Shown: positions 27,193-36,932, counted from the stretch's first letter. The stretch: DNA of 64,000 nucleotides from Paenibacillus taiwanensis DSM 18679 (GCF_000425125.1 NZ_KE384306.1:273705-337704), one strand, 5' to 3'. Notes: generated by a model from the letters alone, not told the origin. Made by a program: numbers and translations.

Positions 27193-27471
27193 TTGACTGG
27201 GTTGGAATATCAAATAATTAAGTATATAAATGTGTTATTTGAGGTTTATTGGTGGCTCATTATTATTTATGTGCTCATGTCTTGGGTGCCGAACGTTAGG
27301 TCCAGTTTTATCGGTGAAATGATTGGCAAGTTGGTAGAGCCTTACTTGGCGATATTCCGTCGCTTTATACCCCCACTCGGCGGCATGATCGATATTTCAC
27401 CGATCGTTGCATTGTTTGTGCTTCGATTTGTAAATATGGGATTAATAACGGTTGTTACCTCTATTTTGTAG
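27193..27471 (+). CDS. ylmG: YggT-family membrane protein YlmG
   Basis: This 92-residue protein has two membrane helices, with the YggT signature SWVPNVRSSF and VEPYLAIFRRFIPPLGGMIDISPI. The family is linked to membrane and septum organisation and, in plastids, to nucleoid distribution. The start is TTG at 27193 with GAGGTGA upstream. It sits between sepF and ylmH as in B. subtilis. Confidence 0.92.
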   Translation: MTGLEYQIIKYINVLFEVYWWLIIIYVLMSWVPNVRSSFIGEMIGKLVEPYLAIFRRFIPPLGGMIDISPIVALFVLRFVNMGLITVVTSIL

Positions 27472-27490
27472 CAGATGAAGGATAAAGCAG

Positions 27491-28276
27491 ATGGGGAATG
27501 AACAATTAATGGTTCACTTTCACCCTGAAGAACGGGTATTTGTGGACAGAGCTCTGGAATGGATTAAGCGTGCCGCAGAGCATCATGAAGTACGATTAAC
27601 CGATTTTTTGGACCCGCGCCAAGTTTTCATTTTACAAACGTTGGTGAATCGTCATCCTGACGTTCAGGTTCGGGTGGATGGCGGATATGCAGGTGCAGAA
27701 CGTCAGCGAGCTTGTATTGCTCCTGATTATGTATATTTGGATGCGGAGCCGATGAACATTGAGGTGTTAGACATCGAATCGCCTGATCGCAAATGGCTGG
27801 AGCTGGAACACGGAGATTTTATGGGTGCGATGCTCGGACTTGGCATTAAGCGAGACAAGATTGGAGACATCCACGTGGCGGATGACGGTTGTCATGTGCT
27901 TGTCACGGACGACATTTCCTCCTTTTTGGATACACATTTGCAGCAGGTGCACCGTGTGCCTGTTACAACTGTGATTTTGCCGCTCGCCAAGCTGCGGCCT
28001 GTAGCAGTTACACTTAAACCGATGCAGCTATCTGTTGCCTCGATGCGGCTTGATGGAATTGCAAGTGATGTGTACCGCCTTAGCCGAACGAAGATCGTCA
28101 TTCCTATCAAGGCTGGGCGATGCAAGGTGAATTGGAGGGTGGAGGAAGATCCATCCACGCAACTGCGGTCGGGGGATGTTGTCTCTTTAAAAGGGTTTGG
28201 CAGATTCAAGGTGCTAGAGGAAGAAGGCATAACAAAGAAAGGCCGTGTCCGTGTGACTGTCGGCGTATATGTATAG
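27491..28276 (+). CDS. ylmH: S4-domain RNA-binding protein YlmH
   Basis: This 261-residue protein has an N-terminal YlmH-type RNA-binding fold and a C-terminal S4 domain (about 180-255: MRLDGIASDVYRLSRTK, GRCKVNWRVEED, LRSGDVVSLKGFGRFKV). YlmH homologues act in ribosome quality control on stalled 50S subunits. It lies in the standard ylmG-ylmH-divIVA order. Confidence 0.93.
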   Translation: MGNEQLMVHFHPEERVFVDRALEWIKRAAEHHEVRLTDFLDPRQVFILQTLVNRHPDVQVRVDGGYAGAERQRACIAPDYVYLDAEPMNIEVLDIESPDRKWLELEHGDFMGAMLGLGIKRDKIGDIHVADDGCHVLVTDDISSFLDTHLQQVHRVPVTTVILPLAKLRPVAVTLKPMQLSVASMRLDGIASDVYRLSRTKIVIPIKAGRCKVNWRVEEDPSTQLRSGDVVSLKGFGRFKVLEEEGITKKGRVRVTVGVYV

Positions 28277-28397
28277 ACGTACAACCATAACACAAATAAT
28301 TAGACTAAAGAAACGGCAGGAATAATGACAGTTCCTGTCGAATGATTGTAACCACTAACTGTTTTAGAGGGTTCGTAAATTTGAGGAGGTGCACACC

Positions 28398-28880
28398 ATG
28401 CCTTTGACACCATTAGATATACATAATAAAGAGTTCGGGCGCAAGCTGCGTGGATATGATGAAGACGAAGTAAATGAATTTCTGGATCAAATTATTAAAG
28501 ATTACGAAGCGATGATCCGTGAGAATAAAGAAATTCAGAATCATGCGCAGTCTTTGCAGGACAAGCTGAACCACTTTGCGAACTTGGAAGAAACGTTAAG
28601 TAAAACGATTATTGTTGCACAGGAAGCTGCTGACGAAGTGAGAGGTAACGCGAAGAAGGAAGCACAGCTTATCCTGAAAGAAGCTGAGAAAAATGCAGAC
28701 CGGATCGTGAATGATGCCTTGTCGAAGTCACGCAAAATAGCGATGGAAGTAGATGAACTGAAAAAACAAGCCTCGATCTATCGCGCACGCTTCCGTACTT
28801 TGATAGAGGCACAGCTTGAACTGTTAACTCAGGATGGCTGGGAAGCGCTAGAGCGAGCTGAAGTAAGAGAGCCTTACTAA
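28398..28880 (+). CDS. divIVA: Cell-pole/septum protein DivIVA
   Basis: This 160-residue coiled-coil protein begins MPLTPLDIHNKEFGRKLRGY; the conserved DIHNKEF-RGYDEDEVNEFLD membrane-curvature-sensing N-domain is followed by a long coiled coil. DivIVA marks negatively curved membrane at septa and poles and recruits Min and sporulation proteins. ATG at 28398 is preferred because GAGGAGGTG lies 8 bases upstream. It closes the ylm block. Confidence 0.96.
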   Translation: MPLTPLDIHNKEFGRKLRGYDEDEVNEFLDQIIKDYEAMIRENKEIQNHAQSLQDKLNHFANLEETLSKTIIVAQEAADEVRGNAKKEAQLILKEAEKNADRIVNDALSKSRKIAMEVDELKKQASIYRARFRTLIEAQLELLTQDGWEALERAEVREPY

Positions 28881-28913
28881 TGCTCTATTTGTCGGAGGAT
28901 AGCGGAACGACGT

Positions 28914-28942
28914 TGACTTTTTTTGCGAAACGCGTTATAAAT
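28914..28942 (+). promoter_or_regulatory. Sigma-A promoter of ileS
   Basis: TTGACT (28914-28919), a 17-base spacer and TATAAA (28937-28942), placed so that transcription would start just before the T-box leader. Confidence 0.8.
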
Positions 28943-28984
28943 AGTTATAATTTACGTGTGGCAGCATATGCTGCCTAGTTGTAT

Positions 28985-29292
28985 ATCGTAATTTCATGGA
29001 CGGGAACGCACCTTAACGTACATCGTTCGACCAGAGAGTCGGATAAGCTGAGAACCGATGAACATGACGTAGAGGACATCATCCCCGAGATATTATGCTG
29101 AGAGCAGGCTTTATGTCTGGACCGTAAGTATAATCGGCTTCCGACCGTTATCCGGACTATTGAGTGCCGTTGATTGAATGAACAGCAGTCGCTCTTGTAC
29201 CTGTATAAGTGTGACGTGTTCGTAATGATGATTGACGGAACAAGGGTGGTAACGCGAGCTAACCTCGTCCCTTTTAGGGGCGGGTTTTTTTT
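28985..29292 (+). promoter_or_regulatory. T-box riboswitch (tRNA-Ile sensing) with terminator
   Basis: The leader holds the T-box AAGGGTGGTAACGCG at 29242-29256, close to the consensus AGGGTGGNACCGCG with one change. The terminator (AACCTCGTCCC / GGGGCGGGTT, then T8) competes with the antiterminator. Stem I lies at about 29030-29110, where ATC triplets at 29078 and 29081 are candidate isoleucine specifiers. Uncharged tRNA-Ile would stabilise the antiterminator and switch on ileS. Confidence 0.9.
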
Positions 29293-29320
29293 ATTTTCTA
29301 AGACTGAAAGGAAGATCGCT

Positions 29321-32300
29321 GTGAGAAAAGTAGATGTCAAGGAACGTGCACGAGACCGTGAGCTGCGAGTGTTACAAAAATGGAATGGTGAAGGTACTTT
29401 TAAAAAATCGATCGACTCCCGGGAAGGCAAGCCGAACTTTGTATTTTACGAAGGACCGCCGACTGCAAATGGCGAGCCTCATATCGGGCATGTACTCGGT
29501 CGGGTGCTCAAAGATTTTATTTGCCGTTACAAAACGATGTCAGGTTATCGTGTTGTACGTAAAGCTGGATGGGATACGCATGGACTTCCCGTAGAACTCG
29601 GTGTAGAGAAACAGCTCGGCATCTCGGGTAAGCAAGAAATTGAGAATTATGGTGTCGAGGCTTTTATTAAGAAATGTAAAGACAGCGTCTTTGTATACGA
29701 GCACAAATGGCGTGAGCTGACAGAAGCGATCGGCTACTGGACTAATTTGGACGATCCATATATTACACTCGATAACAAATATATCGAGAGTGTGTGGCAT
29801 ATTTTATCCACGATTCATCAAAAAGGTCTCTTGTACAAAGGCCATCGTGTCAGCCCATATTGCCCTTGCTGTCAGACGACGCTCAGCTCGCACGAAGTGG
29901 CGCAAGGATACGAGACGGTGAAGGATCTGTCTGCAACAGCCAAGTTTAAGTTGACTGACAGTGGTGAATATGTACTTGCATGGACGACGACACCTTGGAC
30001 GCTGCCGGCACACGTAGCGTTAGCGATGAATCCAGCTATGGATTATGTTCGAGTTCAGCAAGGGGACGAAGTATATATCGTAGCAAGTAATCTTGTAAAA
30101 GAAGTTATGAAAGAGAATTACGAAGTGCTGTCTACGCATAAAGGAGCAGAGTATATCGGTAAATCTTACGAGGCTCCGTTCACTTATGTGAAGCCAGAGA
30201 AGGGGCATTATATCGTTGGCGCTGACTTTGTGACAGACGCGAGTGGTACGGGAATCGTGCATATGGCGCCTGCGCATGGTGAAGATGACTATAAGTCATG
30301 CCGCGACAACGGACTTAGCTTCGTGAGTGTTGTAGATACACATGGACGTTACACAGACGAAATTACTGATTTGGCAGGACGCTTCGTGAAAGATTGTGAT
30401 ATAGATATCGTGAAGATGCTGTCTGAGCGTGGAACGTTATTCAGTAAGGAGAAATATGAGCACAGTTATCCATTTTGCTGGCGCTGCAAATCCCCGTTGT
30501 TATATTATGCAACTGAATCTTGGTTCATTAAGACGACAGCGGTTAAAGAACAGTTAATAGAAAATAATAGCAAGGTCAACTGGTATCCTGGTCATATCCG
30601 CGAAGGCCGATTCGGTAACTTCCTTGAGGATTTGGTGGACTGGAACATTAGCCGTAATCGTTATTGGGGTACGCCGCTTAACGTGTGGGTATGTAACTCC
30701 TGTCACGGAGAATATGCACCAAACAGTCATGCTGATTTGCGTGAGCGTGCAACTACACCGGTAACCGAGGATTTGGAATTGCATAAGCCTTATGTAGATG
30801 CTGTACACCTGAATTGCCCGCACTGTGAGGGTGGTGTAATGGAGCGGACATCAGAAGTAATCGACGTATGGTTTGATAGTGGTTCGATGCCATTTGCGCA
30901 GCACCACTATCCGTTTGATGATCCGCAAAAGTTCGAGGAGCAATTCCCGGCGGACATGATCTGTGAAGGAATCGATCAGACTCGCGGCTGGTTCTTTAGC
31001 TTGCTGGCGGTCGCTACGCTCTTTAAAGGAGTAGCTCCATATAAAGCGGTTATGGCGACGGGACATATTTTGGATGAGAATGGTCAGAAGATGTCCAAAT
31101 CCAAAGGAAATGTTATTGATCCTTGGGAAATTATTAATGAATACGGCTCAGACGCATTCCGTTGGGCACTGCTCTCTGATAGCGCACCTTGGAACTCAAA
31201 GCGATTCTCCAAACAGATCGTAGCCGAAGCCAAGTCCAAAGTAATAGATACACTTGTGAATACGCACGCTTTTTATGCGCTGTATGCAACGATTGACAAT
31301 TATGACGCAAGCGCATATCCATTGAAGCCATCCAACAATAAGTTGGACCGTTGGATATTGTCGCGTTTGCATACTTTAATGACGACGGTCAGCAAAGGAC
31401 TGGAAGCTAATGACTTCTTAAATCCGGCCAAAGCGATTGAATTGTATGTAGATGAGCTTAGTAACTGGTATATTCGTCGTTCACGTGACCGTTTCTGGGG
31501 TAGTGAAATGACAGATGATAAGCTGTCTGCTTACCAGACGTTGCAGCAAGTGTTGTTGTCACTGTCCAAGCTAATTGCGCCATACGCACCGATGTTGGCT
31601 GAAGATATGTATGGCAATTTGGGTGGTGACCGTGAGAGCGTGCATTTGGCCGATTATCCGCAAGCTGATGCAGCGATGATTGACGCTGAGCTGGAGCGAG
31701 ATATGGAGACGGCTCGTCAAATCGTTGAGTTGGCGCGTAATGTTCGTAACGAGACGAGTATTAAGACACGTCAGCCGCTTTCTGAATTAATCGTGTCGAT
31801 GGATCGTGAATTTGATCTGGGCGGTTACGAGGAAGTGATCAAGGACGAAATTAACGTAAAGCATATTCGTATTGAGAATAGCGATAATGGCTTTGTAGAC
31901 TTTAGCCTGAAGCTTAACTTGAAAGTAGCAGGCAAAAAATACGGCAAAAATGTGGGGCCGTTACAAAATGAGCTCCGCGCTATGAATGCGCAAGCAGCGC
32001 GCAAAATCGTCGAAGCAGGCTCATGGTCCTTTACAAGCTCTGATGGTGAAGAACTGGTCGTTACGGGAGAAGAGCTTTTGATCGAGAAGATTGCGAAGGC
32101 AGGGTTTGCATCTGCTTCCGGCTACAAGATGACGGTGGCGTTAAATACGGATATAACACCTGAGCTTGAGCAGGAAGGCTGGGTGCGCGAGGTCGTTCGT
32201 GCTATTCAGGATACACGCAAGAAGCACGATCTACCAATTGAGAAGCGTGTGGACATCGTCCTGAATGTGGATGCGGAACTGCAAGCGGCCATTCAAGCAT

Positions 32301-32413
32301 TTGAAGCTACGCTGCGGGATAACGTTCTTGTATCCGCATTGTCGTTTGGTGAAGAGGCAGACATGGAAACGATAGAATTAGGCTCCAAAACGATCGGGCT
32401 AGTCATTCGATAG
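29321..32413 (+). CDS. ileS: Isoleucyl-tRNA synthetase, long (eukaryote-like) class
   Basis: This 1030-residue class I synthetase charges tRNA-Ile. It has HIGH at 54-57, KMSKS at 590-594, the CP1 editing domain (TTPWTLPAHVALAMNP, GIVHMAPAHGEDD) and an anticodon-binding C-terminal domain. Its length and the segment GWDTHGLPVELGVEKQLGI are those of the IleS2 class, unlike the roughly 920-residue enzyme of B. subtilis. IleS2-type enzymes are generally poorly inhibited by mupirocin. GTG at 29321 follows GAAAGGAAG; the T-box leader precedes it. Confidence 0.96.
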   Translation: MRKVDVKERARDRELRVLQKWNGEGTFKKSIDSREGKPNFVFYEGPPTANGEPHIGHVLGRVLKDFICRYKTMSGYRVVRKAGWDTHGLPVELGVEKQLGISGKQEIENYGVEAFIKKCKDSVFVYEHKWRELTEAIGYWTNLDDPYITLDNKYIESVWHILSTIHQKGLLYKGHRVSPYCPCCQTTLSSHEVAQGYETVKDLSATAKFKLTDSGEYVLAWTTTPWTLPAHVALAMNPAMDYVRVQQGDEVYIVASNLVKEVMKENYEVLSTHKGAEYIGKSYEAPFTYVKPEKGHYIVGADFVTDASGTGIVHMAPAHGEDDYKSCRDNGLSFVSVVDTHGRYTDEITDLAGRFVKDCDIDIVKMLSERGTLFSKEKYEHSYPFCWRCKSPLLYYATESWFIKTTAVKEQLIENNSKVNWYPGHIREGRFGNFLEDLVDWNISRNRYWGTPLNVWVCNSCHGEYAPNSHADLRERATTPVTEDLELHKPYVDAVHLNCPHCEGGVMERTSEVIDVWFDSGSMPFAQHHYPFDDPQKFEEQFPADMICEGIDQTRGWFFSLLAVATLFKGVAPYKAVMATGHILDENGQKMSKSKGNVIDPWEIINEYGSDAFRWALLSDSAPWNSKRFSKQIVAEAKSKVIDTLVNTHAFYALYATIDNYDASAYPLKPSNNKLDRWILSRLHTLMTTVSKGLEANDFLNPAKAIELYVDELSNWYIRRSRDRFWGSEMTDDKLSAYQTLQQVLLSLSKLIAPYAPMLAEDMYGNLGGDRESVHLADYPQADAAMIDAELERDMETARQIVELARNVRNETSIKTRQPLSELIVSMDREFDLGGYEEVIKDEINVKHIRIENSDNGFVDFSLKLNLKVAGKKYGKNVGPLQNELRAMNAQAARKIVEAGSWSFTSSDGEELVVTGEELLIEKIAKAGFASASGYKMTVALNTDITPELEQEGWVREVVRAIQDTRKKHDLPIEKRVDIVLNVDAELQAAIQAFEATLRDNVLVSALSFGEEADMETIELGSKTIGLVIR

Positions 32414-32561
32414 GCAGATCAAAGTAGTGCAGGAGTGATTCAGGAATGTATCATCGTGTACGCATATATGTAAGGATGTTCCCATGTTAAGCATATAACC
32501 GATCTCTTCTGGTCACACTAAAGTGTGAACGTGGGACAGAACAACTTCAAGGCATATGAAG

Positions 32562-32610
32562 AGAGCGTCGACCGAAGCGGCACACAGTCGCAGGCGGTCA
32601 CGCTCTTTTT
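32562..32610 (+). terminator. Terminator after ileS
   Basis: AGAGCG-T-GACCG / CGGTC-ACGCTCT stem with a loop of about 20 bases, then TTTTT. Confidence 0.75.
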
Positions 32611-32651
32611 CACAACATACCATCGTTGACCCGAACAGGGGGCTTTCCTTT

Positions 32652-33038
32652 ATGAAAAAGAAGAAGCAACAAAGTGAAGAAGAATTATCAGCTATGCTAA
32701 CCAAGCAAATATCGGAATGCATCCAAAATAAAAATAAATCAGACCGTGAAATATTGGAGCAGGTACATCTTCTAACACAGAAGCTTGCGCTGCAAATGGA
32801 AAAGTCCCGCATGTACGAGTATACGGAGCTTTTATTAAAGCCACGCAAGTTAATCTGGGTCAACCTAATGGCTGGGGCAGCCAAAGGTGTAGGCATCGCT
32901 GTTGGCTTGACTGTAATAACAGCGATGCTGCTGTATGTGTTCCAATGGTTAGGTGCGCTTAACTTGCCGATTATTGGTGATTATATTGCAGATATTGTAC
33001 GAATTGTACAGCGTCAACTGGATACGAAAATGTATTAA
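32652..33038 (+). CDS. DUF5665-type small membrane protein
   Basis: This 128-residue protein has a basic, Gln/Glu-rich N-terminus, a helical middle part and a pair of hydrophobic segments (about 76-100 and 103-120; MAGAAKGVGIAVGLTVITAM). This fits the DUF5665 family found in Bacillota, of unknown role. ATG at 32652 follows AGGGGGC; the frame is open upstream but covers the ileS terminator. Its stop overlaps the stop of the convergent gene on the other strand. Confidence 0.75.
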   Translation: MKKKKQQSEEELSAMLTKQISECIQNKNKSDREILEQVHLLTQKLALQMEKSRMYEYTELLLKPRKLIWVNLMAGAAKGVGIAVGLTVITAMLLYVFQWLGALNLPIIGDYIADIVRIVQRQLDTKMY

Positions 33039-33790
33039 TATGAACGCCAGTCTTCATCCAACTCTGTGAGGCTGCGTTCCTCTTCAAGTAAAGGCACGCC
33101 TTCACCGGCTGCAATATAACGTTCATATTGACGGTTTCTTACAACAGTAACATGTCTGCCCGTCATATCGGTAGCAACAAAACTTTCAAAAGCTTCGACG
33201 CAGCCATCCAGCTCTTCTGACGCTTCAATGTATAGTTGGTCATAACTATCAACGTCAGTTTGCTCATGCATAGCAGGTGTATCGGATGTGCCCCACGCTT
33301 CGACGATTTGCCAGGCATCCTCACCATCAAAGCCGTTCTGATCATCATGTTCATCGAGACTTGTACGTCCGAATGGCGGGGTGAGAAATTGTTCTTCTAC
33401 GGGGCGTCTATTGGAAATAAACGTCTCTGGGCAATGATCGATGCAATACATCGTAGAAGGAACAGCGTCTAAACGATCGTATGGAATAGATTGACCGCAT
33501 ACTACACATGTTCCATAAGTACCTTGGTCGATATGTTTTAAAGAGGTATCGATCCGTTCAAGCTCTATTTCATGGTGCTCATTTAACGCAATATCTTTTT
33601 CGCGTTCATACAACTCAGTGGCTAGATCGGCGGGATGATTGTCAATGCCAGATAATTCACCTGTTTGTTCGCGCAAAGATTCGGCTAGTCCATAATGATC
33701 GGATTGATGAAGACGTTGTTCATAATCTTGCTTCATTTGCTGCAAGCGGAGCTTGAGTGATTGCAACTGTTCAGCGTTGATATGGGACAT
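33035..33790 (-). CDS. DksA/TraR-type zinc-finger protein (YteA-like)
   Basis: This 251-residue protein has an N-terminal coiled-coil region (about 8-95), then a C4 zinc finger C-V-V-C-G-Q-S-I-P ... Y-C-I-D-H-C (about 97-120). A long acidic C-terminal extension follows. Bacillales homologues (YteA, YocK) resemble DksA, which acts at the RNA polymerase secondary channel, and several are expressed during sporulation. It is read against its neighbours; its 3' end overlaps the DUF5665 gene tail to tail by 4 bases and its start is divergent from lspA. Confidence 0.85.
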   Translation of the reverse strand: MSHINAEQLQSLKLRLQQMKQDYEQRLHQSDHYGLAESLREQTGELSGIDNHPADLATELYEREKDIALNEHHEIELERIDTSLKHIDQGTYGTCVVCGQSIPYDRLDAVPSTMYCIDHCPETFISNRRPVEEQFLTPPFGRTSLDEHDDQNGFDGEDAWQIVEAWGTSDTPAMHEQTDVDSYDQLYIEASEELDGCVEAFESFVATDMTGRHVTVVRNRQYERYIAAGEGVPLLEEERSLTELDEDWRSY

Positions 33791-33968
33791 GTGGTGTTCT
33801 CCTTCCTAGTGCTTCCTTGCTTATAGGGTGTGCGAAATTTGGTTTTTCCGACATGGTAAATGAATCAGCGACTGGCTGCTATTGGACGTTATTTTTGTTC
33901 ATATGTTACAATGAGCGAGTTAAGGCAAAATGGACAACTGTATTTTATAAATGAGGTGACTAAAGTCT

Positions 33969-34478
33969 GTGTGGTATTATGTGCTCGCATTAATTGTGTT
34001 TCTCCTTGACCAGGGCACCAAGTGGTTAATAGCAACACGCCTGACGATAGGGGAAAGAATTCCAGTTATCGGCGACTTTTTCCTGATTACTTCGCATCGT
34101 AACACAGGTGCAGCTTTCAGCATTTTGGAGAACCAACGTTGGTTTCTGCTATCGATTACTGTAGTAGTTGTAGCAGGTATTATATGGTACTTGCAAAAAA
34201 TTAAACGTGGGCATGGTCTGTTGCTGCCTACAGGAATCGGTCTTATTTTAGGTGGTGCCATCGGAAACTTTTTGGATCGTGCACTTACAGGCGAAGTCGT
34301 AGATTTTCTAATGTTTAACTTTGGAAGTTATACGTTCCCGATATTTAATGTAGCTGACATGGGCATATGCATTGGGGTTGGACTTGTGCTTCTGGATACG
34401 ATTTTGTCCGTGCGCCGTGAGAATCAAATGAAAGAGCAGGAAAGCAAGCAGGAAGGAACGGTTGAGGAAACATCATGA
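33969..34478 (+). CDS. lspA: Lipoprotein signal peptidase (signal peptidase II)
   Basis: This 169-residue aspartic protease with four membrane helices cleaves the signal peptide of prolipoproteins after lipid attachment. The catalytic aspartates are D103 in GNFLDR and D130 in FNVADMGI. HRNTGAAFS is the conserved loop. The start is GTG at 33969 with GAGGTGA upstream. It overlaps the following rluD-type gene by 4 bases (ATGA), as in many Bacillales. The window encodes several lipoprotein substrates. Confidence 0.96.
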   Translation: MWYYVLALIVFLLDQGTKWLIATRLTIGERIPVIGDFFLITSHRNTGAAFSILENQRWFLLSITVVVVAGIIWYLQKIKRGHGLLLPTGIGLILGGAIGNFLDRALTGEVVDFLMFNFGSYTFPIFNVADMGICIGVGLVLLDTILSVRRENQMKEQESKQEGTVEETS

Positions 34479-35437
34479 ACAACGAAGAACAGCCCATTGT
34501 AAGCGCGATTGAGACTGAACTGGACACTTTGAATTGGACGGTTACAGCTGAGTACGCCAAGGAACGAATTGATAAATACATTACAGAATCTATTGAACAT
34601 GACGTGTCCCGTTCACAGGTGCAGTTGTGGATCAAAGAGGGTCACGTGTTAGTGAACGGGAAACAGGTAAAAGCAAACTACAAATGTATGCTGGATGATG
34701 TTATTGAACTGCATATGCCAGAACCCGAAACAGTTGATCTACTTGCGGAGGATATTCCGCTTGACGTGTATTACGAGGATGCTGATGTAATTGTCATCAA
34801 CAAACCTCGTGGGCTTGTCGTTCATCCTGCACCTGGGCATAGCTCCGGAACAGTTGTGAACGCCTTGATGTATCATTGTAAAGATTTATCTGGCATTAAC
34901 GGTGAGCTCCGCCCTGGTATTGTGCATCGCATCGATAAAGATACATCCGGCCTGCTTATGGCTGCGAAAAATGACCGTGCACATGCTTCATTAGCTGCAC
35001 AGTTGAAGGCGCACACGGTAATTCGTAAGTATATTGCTTTAGTTCACGGAAATGTGCCGCACGATCAAGGTACTGTTGATGCACCGATCGGGCGTGATGA
35101 ACACGATCGTAAAATGTATACAGTAACGGATCGAAATAGCAAGCATGCCGTTACTCATTTTAAAGTGTTGGAGCGATTTGGTGATTCTACACTTGTGGAA
35201 CTTAAGTTGGAGACGGGCAGAACACATCAGATTCGGGTACATATGAAATTTATTGGTCATCCGCTGGTGGGAGATCCTATGTACAGTCGCGGTACACGTG
35301 GACTGACGATGGAAGGACAAGCACTGCACGCGGAGACACTTGGATTTGTGCATCCAACAACGGGAGAATTGCTGGAATTTAAAGCGCCGATTCCAGCGGA
35401 TATGGATGAATTACTCATGAGAATTCGAAATCGATAA
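34475..35437 (+). CDS. rluD: RluA/RluD-family pseudouridine synthase (YlyB)
   Basis: This 320-residue enzyme has an N-terminal S4 RNA-binding domain (about 30-85) and a pseudouridine synthase domain with the catalytic motif HRID154KDTSGLL. It probably isomerises uridines in helix 69 of 23S rRNA, as RluD does. It is translationally coupled to lspA. The family contains several paralogues with different targets, so the exact site is inferred. Confidence 0.93.
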   Translation: MNNEEQPIVSAIETELDTLNWTVTAEYAKERIDKYITESIEHDVSRSQVQLWIKEGHVLVNGKQVKANYKCMLDDVIELHMPEPETVDLLAEDIPLDVYYEDADVIVINKPRGLVVHPAPGHSSGTVVNALMYHCKDLSGINGELRPGIVHRIDKDTSGLLMAAKNDRAHASLAAQLKAHTVIRKYIALVHGNVPHDQGTVDAPIGRDEHDRKMYTVTDRNSKHAVTHFKVLERFGDSTLVELKLETGRTHQIRVHMKFIGHPLVGDPMYSRGTRGLTMEGQALHAETLGFVHPTTGELLEFKAPIPADMDELLMRIRNR

Positions 35438-35451
35438 TACGTTATACCTAG

Positions 35452-35523
35452 GCAGCGATAGCGTATGGGATGTATGCAAGCAAGTACAAATGTTTGCATA
35501 CATCATCCATACCCATCGCTGTC
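35452..35523 (+). terminator. Long hairpin after rluD
   Basis: Extended imperfect stem: CAGCGAT / ATCGCTG, GTATGG / CCATAC and ATGTATGCAA / TTTGCATACAT, followed by a weak T-rich stretch (TCTTTGCTATTTT). It probably ends the lspA-rluD unit. Confidence 0.65.
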
Positions 35524-35678
35524 TTTGCTATTTTATACTTGATAAAAGTAATGACTTCACTTGTCGTGTATCCTAAACGATAGTCTATGCAAGACTAAAG
35601 TTTAGATGTCGAACAGGGATAGCATTGCCCAAGGACAACGGAATTCGTAAAGAAAGTCGAAGAAGGAGAGATTGTCGA

Positions 35679-36932
35679 ATGACGATTGAACAATATCAGG
35701 AAACGTACATTCAACAGGTGTTCGCGAATCGTATTGGTGGAGCGAATTACGGTAAAGATACAAATATTTATAAATTTGAAAAAATTAAACGGGCAAAGGC
35801 AGCAGCCAAGCTAGCCCATCCAGAGATTGAATTAATTGATATGGGTGTGGGTGAACCTGATGAGATGGCAGACCCAGCAATTGTAGCCAAGCTGGCAGAA
35901 GAAGCTGGTAAACCTGAAAATCGTGGTTACGCAGATAACGGGATCCGTGAGTTCCAAGCGGCTGCTGCTAACTACTTACGCGACGTATTTGGGGTAGAAG
36001 GGATAAACGGAGAGACAGATGTGCTCCATTCTATCGGCACGAAGCCAGCTCTTGCCATGCTGCCATCCTGCTTTATTAATCCAGGGGACGTCACCATTAT
36101 GACGGTTCCGGGTTATCCAGTGCTAGGTACGCATACCAAGTATTTGGGCGGCGAGGTATTCACAGTTCAATTAACGAAGGAGAATAACTTCCTCCCGAAT
36201 TTGGACGGCATTCCAGCTGACATCTGCAAGCGTGCGAAGCTGTTATATCTGAACTATCCTAACAACCCGACGGGCGCCGCAGCTACTGTGGAGTTTTTTG
36301 AGAAAGTTGTTGCATGGGCCAAAAAGCATGAAGTGATCGTTGTACACGATGCTCCTTATTCAGCGCTTACGTATGACGGTGTTAAGCCGCTCAGTTTCCT
36401 TAGTGTACCAGGTGCAAAAGATGTGGGTGTTGAATTGCACTCTTTGTCGAAGTCGTATAATATGACTGGCTGGCGGATTGGATTTATTGCAGGTAATCCG
36501 TTAATCGTTAAGGCTTTTGGTGATGTAAAAGACAATAGTGATTCGGGTCAGTTTATAGCTATTCAAAAAGCGGCGGTTTATGGTTTGGAGCATCCGGAAA
36601 TAACAGAAGCGATCGCAGAGAAATATTCTCGCCGTCACAATTTGCTGGTGGCAGCGTTAAATGAGATTGGATTCCATGCCGAAAAACCAAAAGGTTCATT
36701 TTTCCTTTATATAGAAGCTCCAAAGAGTGTAGTGGGTGGACCGGAGTTTGCAACGGGGGAACAATTTTCCCAGTATTTAATTCGCGAGAAACTTATTTCA
36801 ACGGTACCTTGGGATGACGCAGGTCGGTTTATTCGTTTCTCTGTTACTTTCCAAGCTAACGGCGTTGAAGAAGAAAAGCGTGTCATTGCTGAGTTGAAGC
36901 GGCGATTGACAGACGTGCAATTTGTATTTTAA
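35679..36932 (+). CDS. dapL: LL-diaminopimelate aminotransferase DapL
   Basis: This 417-residue fold-type I PLP aminotransferase converts tetrahydrodipicolinate directly to LL-diaminopimelate, bypassing the acylated dap pathways. The PLP lysine is K258 in SLSKSYNMTGWR; NYPNNPTGA and GYPVLGTHTKYLGG are also typical. ATG at 35679 follows AGGAG about 10 bases upstream; the frame is open to 35625. It is a stand-alone gene upstream of the pyrimidine operon and supplies meso-DAP for wall (MurE) and lysine synthesis. Confidence 0.92.
   Translation: MTIEQYQETYIQQVFANRIGGANYGKDTNIYKFEKIKRAKAAAKLAHPEIELIDMGVGEPDEMADPAIVAKLAEEAGKPENRGYADNGIREFQAAAANYLRDVFGVEGINGETDVLHSIGTKPALAMLPSCFINPGDVTIMTVPGYPVLGTHTKYLGGEVFTVQLTKENNFLPNLDGIPADICKRAKLLYLNYPNNPTGAAATVEFFEKVVAWAKKHEVIVVHDAPYSALTYDGVKPLSFLSVPGAKDVGVELHSLSKSYNMTGWRIGFIAGNPLIVKAFGDVKDNSDSGQFIAIQKAAVYGLEHPEITEAIAEKYSRRHNLLVAALNEIGFHAEKPKGSFFLYIEAPKSVVGGPEFATGEQFSQYLIREKLISTVPWDDAGRFIRFSVTFQANGVEEEKRVIAELKRRLTDVQFVF

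Noticed and set aside
33882-33912. Promoter for lspA (TTGGAC and TACAAT)
   Set aside because: The spacing is 19 bases and the -35 match is poor, so it was not listed as a feature.
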